Shown in pieces: positions 33,802 to 39,682 of a DNA stretch of 39,682 nucleotides. Each line of letters starts with the position of its first letter. Within the stretch, counting starts at the first letter, position 1. The notes under the pieces are model-generated. The model saw only the letters and a list, made by a program, of their open reading frames with translations. It did no database searches and was not told where the DNA came from. Position numbers and translations under genes: made by a program. Source of the DNA: CAYJAZ01 sp964370095 (GTDB lineage Bacteria > Desulfobacterota > Desulfovibrionia > Desulfovibrionales > Desulfovibrionaceae); assembly GCA_964370095.1 (NCBI GenBank), contig CAYJHJ010000012.1:1-39682 (forward strand), given 5' to 3'.

Positions 33802-34547
33802 CTTTGAAGATTTTCTTATAAAATTTGAAGAATATATTGAACCGTATCTTAATATAGAAGAAATTTCTTCACCTTTAAGGATTAAAAAAGAGCATACTTA
33901 TAATGTTATAGAGAATGGCAAANNNNNNNNNNGATTTACCTGAAAAACAGCATTTTGCTTCTTTGCTTGCCTGCCTTTACCATGATATAGGCAGATTTGA
34001 GCAGATGCGAATATATAAAACTTTTCATGACCCTAAATCTTGCAATCATGCAATGCTCGGCTTGAAAGTTTTGAAAGAAAAGAAAATTTTTGAAAATCTT
34101 GATGAAGAAACAAAGAAAATTATCAATATTTCTATTGCTTTACATAATAGATATATTTTCCCTGAACATATTGATAAAAAATACAAGCCTGTTTCATTTT
34201 TACTTAGAGATGCTGATAAAATTGATATAATGCGTGTGATGGTGGAAAATTTTGTTGAAGTGAAAGAGGGCAGAGATACAGTTTTTCTTCATGTAAAAGA
34301 CGAACCTTATTACACAAAAAAAATTTTAGCTTCTCTTTTATCCGGCAAGGCGATATTGTATAGTGATTTGGTGTATGTTAATGATTTCAGATTATTATTG
34401 GGTGGCTGGCTGAAAGAATTACACTATAAAAAATCTCGTCAAATCATAAAAGAAAGGAAGCATATAGATATAATCCTAAAAGATTTGCCTAAATGTGAAG
34501 ATATGGCAAGTGCGAGAGATTATATTTATTCACTTCTAGAGCAATAA
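33788..34547 (+). CDS. HD-domain phosphohydrolase, interrupted by an assembly gap
   Basis: Predicted metal-dependent phosphohydrolase of about 250 residues. HD-family residues are spread over both sides of an N run. Before it comes KKEHTYNVIENGK, with the first His. After it come LYHDIGRFEQ (HD pair), NHAMLGLKVL, LHNR and RDADKID. The frame before the gap (codon GAG at 33911) and after it (GAT at 33933) do not agree across 10 N. The true gap must be a multiple of three, so the break is an assembly artefact, not a frameshift mutation. The start is an ATG at 33788 or 33791, overlapping the 52-aa ORF. The substrate is unknown; family members act on nucleotides or cyclic nucleotides. Confidence 0.85.
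33923..33932. other. Run of 10 N (assembly gap)
   Basis: Ten undetermined bases inside the HD-domain gene. The real length is unknown. The reading frame on both sides requires a multiple of three, and spacing in HD proteins suggests it is modestly longer than 10. Confidence 0.95.
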
Positions 34548-34549
34548 AA

Positions 34550-34568
34550 ACCCCCTATTTAAGGGGGT
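34550..34568. terminator. Terminator between the HD gene and hemL
   Basis: ACCCCCT (34550-34556) pairs with AGGGGGT (34562-34568) over a 5-nt loop. The minus strand reads five T after the stem, so it ends hemL best. On the plus strand the following ATTGTTT is a weaker tract. Confidence 0.8.
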
Positions 34569-34596
34569 ATTGTTTAGTTTGGCGTGGTTTTCACTT

Positions 34597-34625
34597 GTTC
34601 GCTAAAGCTTTGTTCACTTGCGTTC
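34597..34625 (-). repeat. Dispersed GAAC-type repeat, copy 1 (hemL 3' region)
   Basis: On the minus strand GAACGCAAGTGAACAAAG (34625-34608) runs into GAACAAAGCTTTAGCGAAC (34615-34597). The first half recurs at 36258-36274 and the second at 39574-39592 with one or two changes. Confidence 0.5.
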
Positions 34626-34628
34626 ACA

Positions 34629-35897
34629 TTAAGCTTCAAATTTTTCAAGTGCTTCAATAAACTCATCAAAGTCTTTGTCTGTGTGCATGAAGCTTGTCAT
34701 GGCAACTTCAAAGGCGGAGGGTGCCATATAGATATTGTTGTTGCGCATGTGCTTGTAGAGTTTTGTATAGATGCCCGCATCAGCAGTGCTTACAGAAGCA
34801 AAATCAACAATAGGATTTGTTGTGAAGTAAATAGTGAACATTGAACCAAGGCTTATCACTTGCACAGGAAGATTTTTGGCTTTAAGAGTGTCTTCAATCC
34901 TTTTGGCAAAGGCTTGAACTCGTGCTTCCAAAGCTTTGTAATCCATTTCTTTTAAAACTTTTAATGTGGCTATACCGGCAGCCATAGCAAGTGGATTGCC
35001 TGATAAAGTGCCTGCTTGATAAACATTGCCTGATGGGGCGATTTGCTCCATGTATTCACGCTTTCCGCCATATGCACCCACAGGAAGGCCCCCACCGATT
35101 ATTTTGCCAAAAGTGGTTAAATCAGGGTCAATTCCAAAATATTCTTGTGCTCCACCATAAGCAAGCCTAAAACCTGTAATAACTTCATCAAAAATAAGAA
35201 GAGCTTTTTCTTCTTTTGTGATTGCACGTAATTCTTTCAAGAAATTTTCTTTAGGAAGCACTAAGCCCATGTTTGCGGCAACAGGTTCAATAATAACAGC
35301 TGCAATTTGATCGGGATATTCTTTGAACATGGCTTTTACAGCATCAATATCATTGTAAGGAACAACTATAGTGTCAGCAACCGTGGCATCGGTTACGCCC
35401 GGAGTGCCGGGAATTGCCAAAGTTGCAAGCCCTGAACCTGCTGAAGCCAAGAAAGGATCTGCATGCCCATGATAGCAGCCTATAAATTTAATAACTTTAT
35501 TTCTTTTTGTTACAGCCCTAGCCAGACGTAGGGCAGACATGGTTGCTTCTGTGCCTGAGTTTACCATGCGAACCATTTCAAGTGAGGGCATAGCTTTTAT
35601 CACTTCTTCAGCTAAAATAACTTCATTTTCACAAGGTGCTCCATAGCTTGTGCCAAAAGGAATGGCTTGCTTTAAAGCAACGGAAACTTTTGGATGATCG
35701 TGCCCTAAAATCATGGGGCCCCATGAAAGCACATAATCTGTAAGCTGTTGCCCTTCAATGCTGGTAATTTTCACACCTTTTGCTTTTGCTATAAAAAGCG
35801 GAATAGAATCAACGCTTTTGCAGGCTCTTACAGGGCTGTTAACACCGCCGGGAATAACTTTATTTGCACGCTCAAAAAGCTCTTGTGATGTTTTCAT
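34629..35897 (-). CDS. hemL: Glutamate-1-semialdehyde 2,1-aminomutase
   Basis: PLP enzyme making 5-aminolevulinate in the C5 haem and corrinoid pathway. At 422 residues it has the standard length. Motifs are VNSGTEATMSALRLAR, FIGCYHGHADPFL, LIFDEVITGFR and the PLP lysine in TFGKIIGGGLPVGAYGG near residue 263. It opens with ELFERANKVIPGGVNSPVRA, as usual for HemL. The start has an AAGGAAC site. It is monocistronic, with its own consensus-like promoter overlapped by a palindrome. Confidence 0.97.
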   Translation of the reverse strand: MKTSQELFERANKVIPGGVNSPVRACKSVDSIPLFIAKAKGVKITSIEGQQLTDYVLSWGPMILGHDHPKVSVALKQAIPFGTSYGAPCENEVILAEEVIKAMPSLEMVRMVNSGTEATMSALRLARAVTKRNKVIKFIGCYHGHADPFLASAGSGLATLAIPGTPGVTDATVADTIVVPYNDIDAVKAMFKEYPDQIAAVIIEPVAANMGLVLPKENFLKELRAITKEEKALLIFDEVITGFRLAYGGAQEYFGIDPDLTTFGKIIGGGLPVGAYGGKREYMEQIAPSGNVYQAGTLSGNPLAMAAGIATLKVLKEMDYKALEARVQAFAKRIEDTLKAKNLPVQVISLGSMFTIYFTTNPIVDFASVSTADAGIYTKLYKHMRNNNIYMAPSAFEVAMTSFMHTDKDFDEFIEALEKFEA

Positions 35898-35922
35898 ATT
35901 TGTTCCTTATTATATGATTATT

Positions 35923-35937
35923 AATTGTAATACAATT
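35923..35937. promoter_or_regulatory. Operator-like palindrome at the hemL promoter
   Basis: AATTGTAATACAATT is a perfect palindrome with 7-bp arms around one base. It overlaps the -10 of the hemL promoter, where a bound repressor would block transcription. The shape resembles Fur/PerR-family or other dimeric regulator sites, but no regulator can be named. Confidence 0.45.
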
Positions 35938-35962
35938 TAGTAACTTTTCTTTTAAATGTCAA
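35934..35962 (-). promoter_or_regulatory. Sigma-70 promoter of hemL
   Basis: On the minus strand TTGACA (35962-35957), 17 bases, TAAATT (35939-35934). The -35 is perfect and spacing ideal, about 40 bases before the ATG. Confidence 0.65.
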
Positions 35963-35986
35963 ATAGCAAAAAATATATTACGTAAT

Positions 35987-36015
35987 TTGACAAAATAAAT
36001 AATAAAAGCTATAGA
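35987..36015 (+). promoter_or_regulatory. Sigma-70 promoter of the 62-aa gene
   Basis: TTGACA (35987-35992), 17 bases, TATAGA (36010-36015): 10 of 12 consensus bases, with the ATG at 36059. Confidence 0.65.
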
Positions 36016-36058
36016 TAAGATGAAAGATAATCACTGAAAATATATAAAGGATTTGCTT

Positions 36059-36247
36059 ATGTCATACAATCGCGAGCAAAATATACATAAATTAAACAAA
36101 GAAGCTTTGCAGGTAAGTAAAGAAATTGCTGTGAAATTCATTGAAACACAAAGACTTTCTCCAAGTAATTTTGCCGAAGTTTTTCCTGCCATCCATAAAG
36201 TTGTTTTAGAGACAGTCAAAGAAGGTCAGAAAAACACATCATCGTAA
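36059..36247 (+). CDS. 62-residue helical protein, unknown function
   Basis: Small, mostly helical, soluble protein with no membrane segment or Cys pairs. The core VSKEIAVKFIETQRLSPSNF followed by AEVFPAIHKVVLETVK recalls the helical N-terminal part of Ros/MucR-type regulators, but the zinc-binding half is absent. This resemblance is weak and remembered, not searched. The ATG at 36059 has an AAAGG site; an in-frame TTG two codons upstream is not needed. It has its own good promoter and is separated from the MarR gene by a second strong promoter, so it is probably expressed independently. Confidence 0.75.
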   Translation: MSYNREQNIHKLNKEALQVSKEIAVKFIETQRLSPSNFAEVFPAIHKVVLETVKEGQKNTSS

Positions 36248-36257
36248 AAAACTCATG

Positions 36258-36274
36258 AGAACGAAGTGAACAAA
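36258..36274 (+). repeat. Dispersed GAAC-type repeat, copy 2
   Basis: GAACGAAGTGAACAAAG, followed by eight T. It matches the first half of copy 1 apart from one missing base. It lies 10 bases after the stop of the 62-aa gene and, with the flanking A and T runs, may serve as its weak terminator. Confidence 0.5.
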
Positions 36275-36324
36275 GTTTTTTTTATTAATTTCTTTCAACT
36301 TCGTTATAGTATCTTTTATGACAC

Positions 36325-36353
36325 TTGACATTGAGTGAAAAAGTCCTTATAAT
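36325..36353 (+). promoter_or_regulatory. Perfect-consensus sigma-70 promoter of the MarR-ABC operon
   Basis: TTGACA (36325-36330), exactly 17 bases, TATAAT (36348-36353): all 12 bases match. Such a strong promoter before a MarR gene suggests it is held down by a repressor, possibly MarR itself. No clear operator palindrome was found. Confidence 0.85.
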
Positions 36354-36391
36354 GTTCGATATAAAACTAATTTGATTTTTTTGGAGTATAT

Positions 36392-36856
36392 ATGCTTAAG
36401 CCTGAAGCGATTGTTAAATCCATCTATCGTCTGCGCTCAAGAATAGACAATTTTTTGAGCGAAAATATAGAAAAAGCCGGTGCAAAAGGTCTTATGGTGT
36501 CGCATGGAAATATACTTGTTCAGCTTTATAAAGAAGACAGGCAGCCAATGGCAAAAATTGCCGCTGAAATTGGCAAGTGCAAAAGCACTGTAACTACTTT
36601 AGTGGATAAATTAGAAAAAGTTGAATTTGTTAAAAGAGAAGTGAACCCAGAAGATGTAAGAGTGAAAAACCTTGCACTTACTCCGAAAGGAATGGCATTT
36701 CAAGAAGACTTTTGGAAGATTTCCGATAAGCTAAATGTTATTTTGTGGCAAGATTTTACAGAAAAAGAGAAAGAGAAATTTCTTTTGTGTATTGAAAAAA
36801 TGGATAAAAATATACAAAAAGCTTTGGAAAGTTTAGATGATTTTGAGGTTAGATGA
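36392..36856 (+). CDS. MarR-family transcriptional regulator
   Basis: 154-residue winged-helix regulator. The DNA-binding region (about 50-110) has PMAKIAAEIGKCKSTVTTLVDKLEK as the helix-turn-helix. The wing reads VKREVNPEDVRVKNLALTPKG, with the DxRxxxxxLTxxG pattern of MarR. Flanking helices would form the dimer. A GGAG site precedes the ATG. It is 29 bases upstream of the transporter genes and probably controls them. The ligand is unknown; a substrate amino acid or derivative is a guess from context. Confidence 0.92.
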   Translation: MLKPEAIVKSIYRLRSRIDNFLSENIEKAGAKGLMVSHGNILVQLYKEDRQPMAKIAAEIGKCKSTVTTLVDKLEKVEFVKREVNPEDVRVKNLALTPKGMAFQEDFWKISDKLNVILWQDFTEKEKEKFLLCIEKMDKNIQKALESLDDFEVR

Positions 36857-36885
36857 TTTAGAAAAACTGTCGAACGGAGTGTTTT

Positions 36886-37785
36886 ATGTCGTCTATAATG
36901 GAAAATATGCCTGCCAAGACACAGGAAGATAAAGAAATGAAAGAAGGTTTTTCCCTTGCCTCGCAAGGAGTAATAAATAAACGCTTTTTTGCAATAATAA
37001 ACGAAATACGCACCAATATATATAGTGCAATATTTTCTTTTTCCTTTATATTATTGGCAATAATGCTTTTTACTTCTATTGCCTATAGTTATAATTGGCA
37101 ATTTTCTAAAATTTTGCCGCATATAATTTCGTATACTGAAAATGGTCTTATAGCAGGTGTGTTGCTAAAGTCAGTTTTTGTTACAGTGGAACTTGTTTCT
37201 GTTAGTTTAATTTTGGCACTTGGCATTGCTTTATTGCTTGCTTCAATGAATTTATCAGCTTCACCTGTTGCAAACCTTTTAGCAAAGGGTTTTATTGGAA
37301 TAGTAAGAAATACACCTCTTTTGATGCAGCTTTATCTTATGTATTTTGTGTTTGCCCCCATTTTTTCGCTTTCACCTTTTTTTGCAGCGGCGCTAACTTT
37401 GGCCTGTTTTGAAGGCTCTTATATGGCGGAAATCTTCAGGGCAGGGTTTAAGTCAGTAACGCATACGCAATGGGAGGCTGGTTTTTCATTGGGTTTTAGC
37501 ACATTGCAAACAGGCAGAATTGTGGTTTTGCCTCAAGCAATTTCAAACATATTTCCTAGTCTAATCGGTCAAGTAGTTTCGCTTATCAAAGATACTTCCT
37601 TGGTTTCTGCGGTTGCTGTGGCTGAGCTGACTTTAAGTGCTTCTGAGCTTATTTCAAAAACTTTTCTCTCTTTTGAAATTTGGCTTATTGTGGCACTGTT
37701 TTATTTGATTTTGACTTCTTGTGTTAGTATTCCTGCAAATTTATATGCTAAATATCAGCAAAAAATTAAGGGTAGAACGCATTAA
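36886..37785 (+). CDS. Polar amino-acid ABC transporter permease (first)
   Basis: 299-residue HisM/GlnP-type inner-membrane permease. A 45-residue cytoplasmic N-terminal extension is followed by an isolated membrane segment near 50-70. The permease core begins near 95, with VRNTPLLMQLYLMYF and the EAA loop EAGFSLGFSTLQTGRIVVLPQA. The ATG at 36886 has a CGGAG site. It is followed after 19 bases by the binding-protein gene. It pairs with the second permease at 38628-39551 to form a heterodimeric channel. Confidence 0.93.
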   Translation: MSSIMENMPAKTQEDKEMKEGFSLASQGVINKRFFAIINEIRTNIYSAIFSFSFILLAIMLFTSIAYSYNWQFSKILPHIISYTENGLIAGVLLKSVFVTVELVSVSLILALGIALLLASMNLSASPVANLLAKGFIGIVRNTPLLMQLYLMYFVFAPIFSLSPFFAAALTLACFEGSYMAEIFRAGFKSVTHTQWEAGFSLGFSTLQTGRIVVLPQAISNIFPSLIGQVVSLIKDTSLVSAVAVAELTLSASELISKTFLSFEIWLIVALFYLILTSCVSIPANLYAKYQQKIKGRTH

Positions 37786-37804
37786 CCTGTAACCGGAGAC
37801 TGTT

Positions 37805-38608
37805 ATGAAAAAGACACTGTTATTATTTGTTTCTTTATGTTTTTTATCTATTTTTAGTTTAAGCGTTTCACCAAGCTATGCAGCCGGTACTATTGAAAAA
37901 GCTGAAGAGCGCGGCGTTTTGCGTGTGGGTTTTTCTTCTTTTGTGCCTTGGGCAATGCAAAATAAAGCAGGCGAATTTGTAGGCTTTGAAATTGATGTTG
38001 CAACAAGATTGGCCGAAGATTTAGGACTTAGATTGCAATTAGCACCAACAGCTTGGGCAGGCATCATTCCTGCATTATTAGCAGGAAAATTCGATCTGAT
38101 TATAGGCGGAATGGGCATTACAGATGAAAGATTGGAACAAGTTGATTTTTCAGATCCTTATGATTTCACACGCTTAGAATTATTAGCAAATGTTGAAAAA
38201 GCTGCAAACTTTAAATCACGTGAAGATTATAATAAGCCCGAAGTTGTCATTGCTATTCGTACAGGCACAACACCTGCTTTATTGGCTGAAAAAGTATTTC
38301 CAAATGCTACACTTCGTCAATTCGCAGAAGAAGCTCTTTGTGTTGAAGAAGTGTTGGCAGGCAGAGCTCACGCATTTTTAACTTCTGCCCCTCTTCCTTC
38401 TTTTGCAGCAGCGGATAATCCTGATAAAGTTTTTGTGGCTTTTGAGCTTGAAGAATATAAAGAGCCTATTGGTATGGCACTTAGGAAAAATGATCCTGAA
38501 AGTCTTAGAATTATCAATGAATGGGTTGCTGCTAGAACTGCTGACGGTTGGTTGAAAGAGCGTGCCGATTATTGGTTTAAGTCAAAAGACTGGGAAAAAA
38601 ATCTCTAA
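37805..38608 (+). CDS. Periplasmic amino-acid-binding protein
   Basis: 267-residue family 3 solute-binding protein. The signal peptide (1-26, ending SYA-A) is followed by RGVLRVGFSSFVPWAM. Ligand-contact regions are GEFVGFEIDVATRLAEDLG, IIGGMGITDERLEQVDFSDPY and a second lobe to AARTADGWLKERADYWF. The domain is complete. It lacks a lipobox Cys, so it is a free periplasmic protein. It sits between two permease genes and delivers ligand to them. The exact amino acid cannot be told from sequence alone. Confidence 0.94.
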   Translation: MKKTLLLFVSLCFLSIFSLSVSPSYAAGTIEKAEERGVLRVGFSSFVPWAMQNKAGEFVGFEIDVATRLAEDLGLRLQLAPTAWAGIIPALLAGKFDLIIGGMGITDERLEQVDFSDPYDFTRLELLANVEKAANFKSREDYNKPEVVIAIRTGTTPALLAEKVFPNATLRQFAEEALCVEEVLAGRAHAFLTSAPLPSFAAADNPDKVFVAFELEEYKEPIGMALRKNDPESLRIINEWVAARTADGWLKERADYWFKSKDWEKNL

Positions 38609-38627
38609 TTTATTGATTGGATAATTT

Positions 38628-39551
38628 ATGAAAAAACCAGCAGTAAACATACCGGGCACAACGCCTCCGAGAAAATGGAATGCTTTGAATAAAAGTGATT
38701 ATATCATTCTTGGCGTGCTTTTGCTCCTGCTTTTGTGGGCTTTATGGCAAATTTTCTTTGTGAGTGGCAGAACATGGCGCTGGCAAGAGCTTTTGCCTTA
38801 TATCGCCTTTGTCAATAGTGAAGGAGAGCTAATGCTTGGTATGTTTACCAAAGGTTTATTCATGACGCTAAGACTTGGTGTTTGGTCATTGATTCTTGCT
38901 CTTGTATTTGGGCTTTTTGTTGGCTCATATACAGCAAACAAACGTGGAATTGTGGTTTTGCCTTTTACTATTTTTGTGCAAACTTTAAGAAATATTCCGC
39001 CTCTTATCTTTATCTTTTTAATTTATTTCTTTTCAGGGCAGTTTTTTATGCCCTTCAATTTCTTTTTGCAAGATTTTGCTTATTCTTTATCACCTCAAGG
39101 GTTTGAAATTTTTTCTTATATTTTTGCACCCCCAATGCAGATAGAGGGGATGACAGCGGCAATTTTGGCACTTGGCCTTTATGAGGGCGTATATATAGCT
39201 GAAATCGTGCGTTCAAGCATAGAAAGTATACCAAAAACGCAAAGAGAAGCAGCGTCTTCAATGGGATTTAATTCAATCCAATCTTTATTCTATATAATTT
39301 TACCGCAAGCAAAGCCGATTATGCTTCCTCCATTAGCAGGGCAAACAGTTTCAATTTTTAAAGATTCAGCTCTTGCGGCCTTGGTGTCTTTGCCTGAATT
39401 AACTTTTCAATCTATAGAAGTTATGGCTGTAACACGTATTACATTTGAAGTCTGGATTTTATGCATGTTTTGTTATTTTGCAATTTCGCGCACTTGCACT
39501 GGAATTTTTGCTTATTTTGAAAGAAGAATTAAGTGGAAGCCGCTGGTATAG
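38628..39551 (+). CDS. Polar amino-acid ABC transporter permease (second)
   Basis: 307-residue HisQ/HisM-type permease. An N-terminal membrane segment (about 25-45) precedes the core (about 75-300), with LRNIPPLIFIFLIYF and the EAA loop EAASSMGFNSIQSLFYIILPQAK. It lies 19 bases after the binding-protein gene. A terminator-like hairpin follows within about 70 bases and no ATPase gene is seen, so the module depends on an ATPase encoded elsewhere or beyond the contig end. Confidence 0.93.
   Translation: MKKPAVNIPGTTPPRKWNALNKSDYIILGVLLLLLLWALWQIFFVSGRTWRWQELLPYIAFVNSEGELMLGMFTKGLFMTLRLGVWSLILALVFGLFVGSYTANKRGIVVLPFTIFVQTLRNIPPLIFIFLIYFFSGQFFMPFNFFLQDFAYSLSPQGFEIFSYIFAPPMQIEGMTAAILALGLYEGVYIAEIVRSSIESIPKTQREAASSMGFNSIQSLFYIILPQAKPIMLPPLAGQTVSIFKDSALAALVSLPELTFQSIEVMAVTRITFEVWILCMFCYFAISRTCTGIFAYFERRIKWKPLV
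39520..39541 (+). repeat. 22-bp direct repeat, first copy (end of permease gene)
   Basis: These 22 bases are identical to the last 22 bases of the window (39661-39682). The first copy encodes part of the permease C-terminus (RRIKWKP). Confidence 0.9.
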
Positions 39552-39573
39552 AGCATAAAACTGTGAAAATATT

Positions 39574-39592
39574 GAACAAGCCTTTAGCGAAC
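39574..39592 (+). repeat. Dispersed GAAC-type repeat, copy 3
   Basis: GAACAAGCCTTTAGCGAAC matches 17 of 19 bases of copy 1. It lies 23 bases after the permease stop and is followed by GCAGC and a T run. Confidence 0.5.
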
Positions 39593-39622
39593 GCAGCTTT
39601 TTTCGCATAAAAAGCAAGTGAG

Positions 39623-39652
39623 GATTTTGTGCTAACAGCCAAAATCTTTCTT
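39623..39652 (+). terminator. Terminator of the MarR-ABC operon
   Basis: GATTTTG-t-GCT pairs with AGC-CAAAATC around an AAC loop, a 10-bp stem with one bulge. TTTCTT follows. Confidence 0.65.
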
Positions 39653-39660
39653 AATTATAT

Positions 39661-39682
39661 AAAGAAGAATTAAGTGGAAGCC
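39661..39682 (+). repeat. 22-bp direct repeat, second copy at the window end
   Basis: Exact copy of 39520-39541 that stops at the final base, so its true extent is unknown. This is typical of a contig ending at a repeat or of an assembler overlap artefact. Confidence 0.9.

Noticed and set aside
33915..34547. HD-domain gene read as a separate ORF starting at the N run
   Set aside because: Its start would be created by ambiguous bases. HD motifs on the upstream side show it is the continuation of the gene starting at 33788.
1..39682. Defence island, prophage, integron, transposon or CRISPR content
   Set aside because: No integrase, transposase, Cas, restriction-modification or toxin-antitoxin gene was recognised, and no spaced direct-repeat array is present.

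Overview
This window is a low-GC (about one third G+C by eye), gene-dense bacterial chromosome segment of about 34 protein genes. No rRNA, tRNA, CRISPR array, prophage or insertion sequence is visible. It carries outer-membrane lipid transport genes, an OmpA-type protein with a signal peptide, a SurA-like chaperone and a sigma-28-type flagellar promoter. These point to a motile Gram-negative bacterium. Gene content and protein style suggest a low-GC member of the Desulfovibrionaceae (Desulfovibrio, Lawsonia, Bilophila relatives). That placement rests on family recollection and is not proven here. A 10-N run near 33.9 kb and a 22-bp direct repeat ending exactly at the last base suggest this is a whole draft contig.

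Layout. (1) 1-5264, minus: an EF-G-like GTPase, a SLOG-like unknown protein, a strong hairpin, then ispG-proS, with proS cut by the window edge. (2) 5265-7470, plus: a membrane-anchored M23 (LytM) peptidase, then a Ser/Asn/Gln-rich unknown protein behind a near-consensus sigma-28 promoter. (3) 7491-9564, minus: mlaE-mlaF-mlaD lipid transport. (4) 9750-14572, plus: thiE, a small membrane protein, proB and priA, from a good sigma-70 promoter. (5) 14567-19614, minus: rpmH-rnpA-yidD-yidC-jag-psd-pssA, which links ribosome and RNase P synthesis, membrane protein insertion and phosphatidylethanolamine synthesis. (6) 20020-21027, plus: a secreted VWA-OmpA protein whose codon use suggests high expression. 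(7) 21140-33477, minus: a seven-gene run dnaE-queD-unknown-mfd-surA-like-uvrA-crcB, which puts the replicative polymerase and both ends of transcription-coupled repair in one stretch. (8) 33643-34547, plus: a 52-aa membrane peptide overlapping an HD-domain hydrolase that is broken by the assembly gap. (9) 34629-35897, minus: hemL, with a perfect palindrome on its promoter. (10) 36059-39551, plus: a 62-aa small protein, then a MarR regulator behind a perfect TTGACA-17-TATAAT promoter, followed by permease, solute-binding protein and permease of a polar amino-acid ABC transporter. A terminator follows and no ATPase gene is present.

Most of the window is core housekeeping. The parts that invite a second look are the sigma-28-driven unknown protein, the VWA-OmpA fusion with an altered peptidoglycan-binding motif, the EF-G paralogue lacking the catalytic histidine, the dnaE-to-uvrA cluster with a hairpin between the uvrA Shine-Dalgarno and its start, the ATPase-less transporter, and a short dispersed repeat in three 3' regions of the hemL-ABC segment. 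I did not find a convincing new multi-gene system such as a defence island or biosynthetic cluster.
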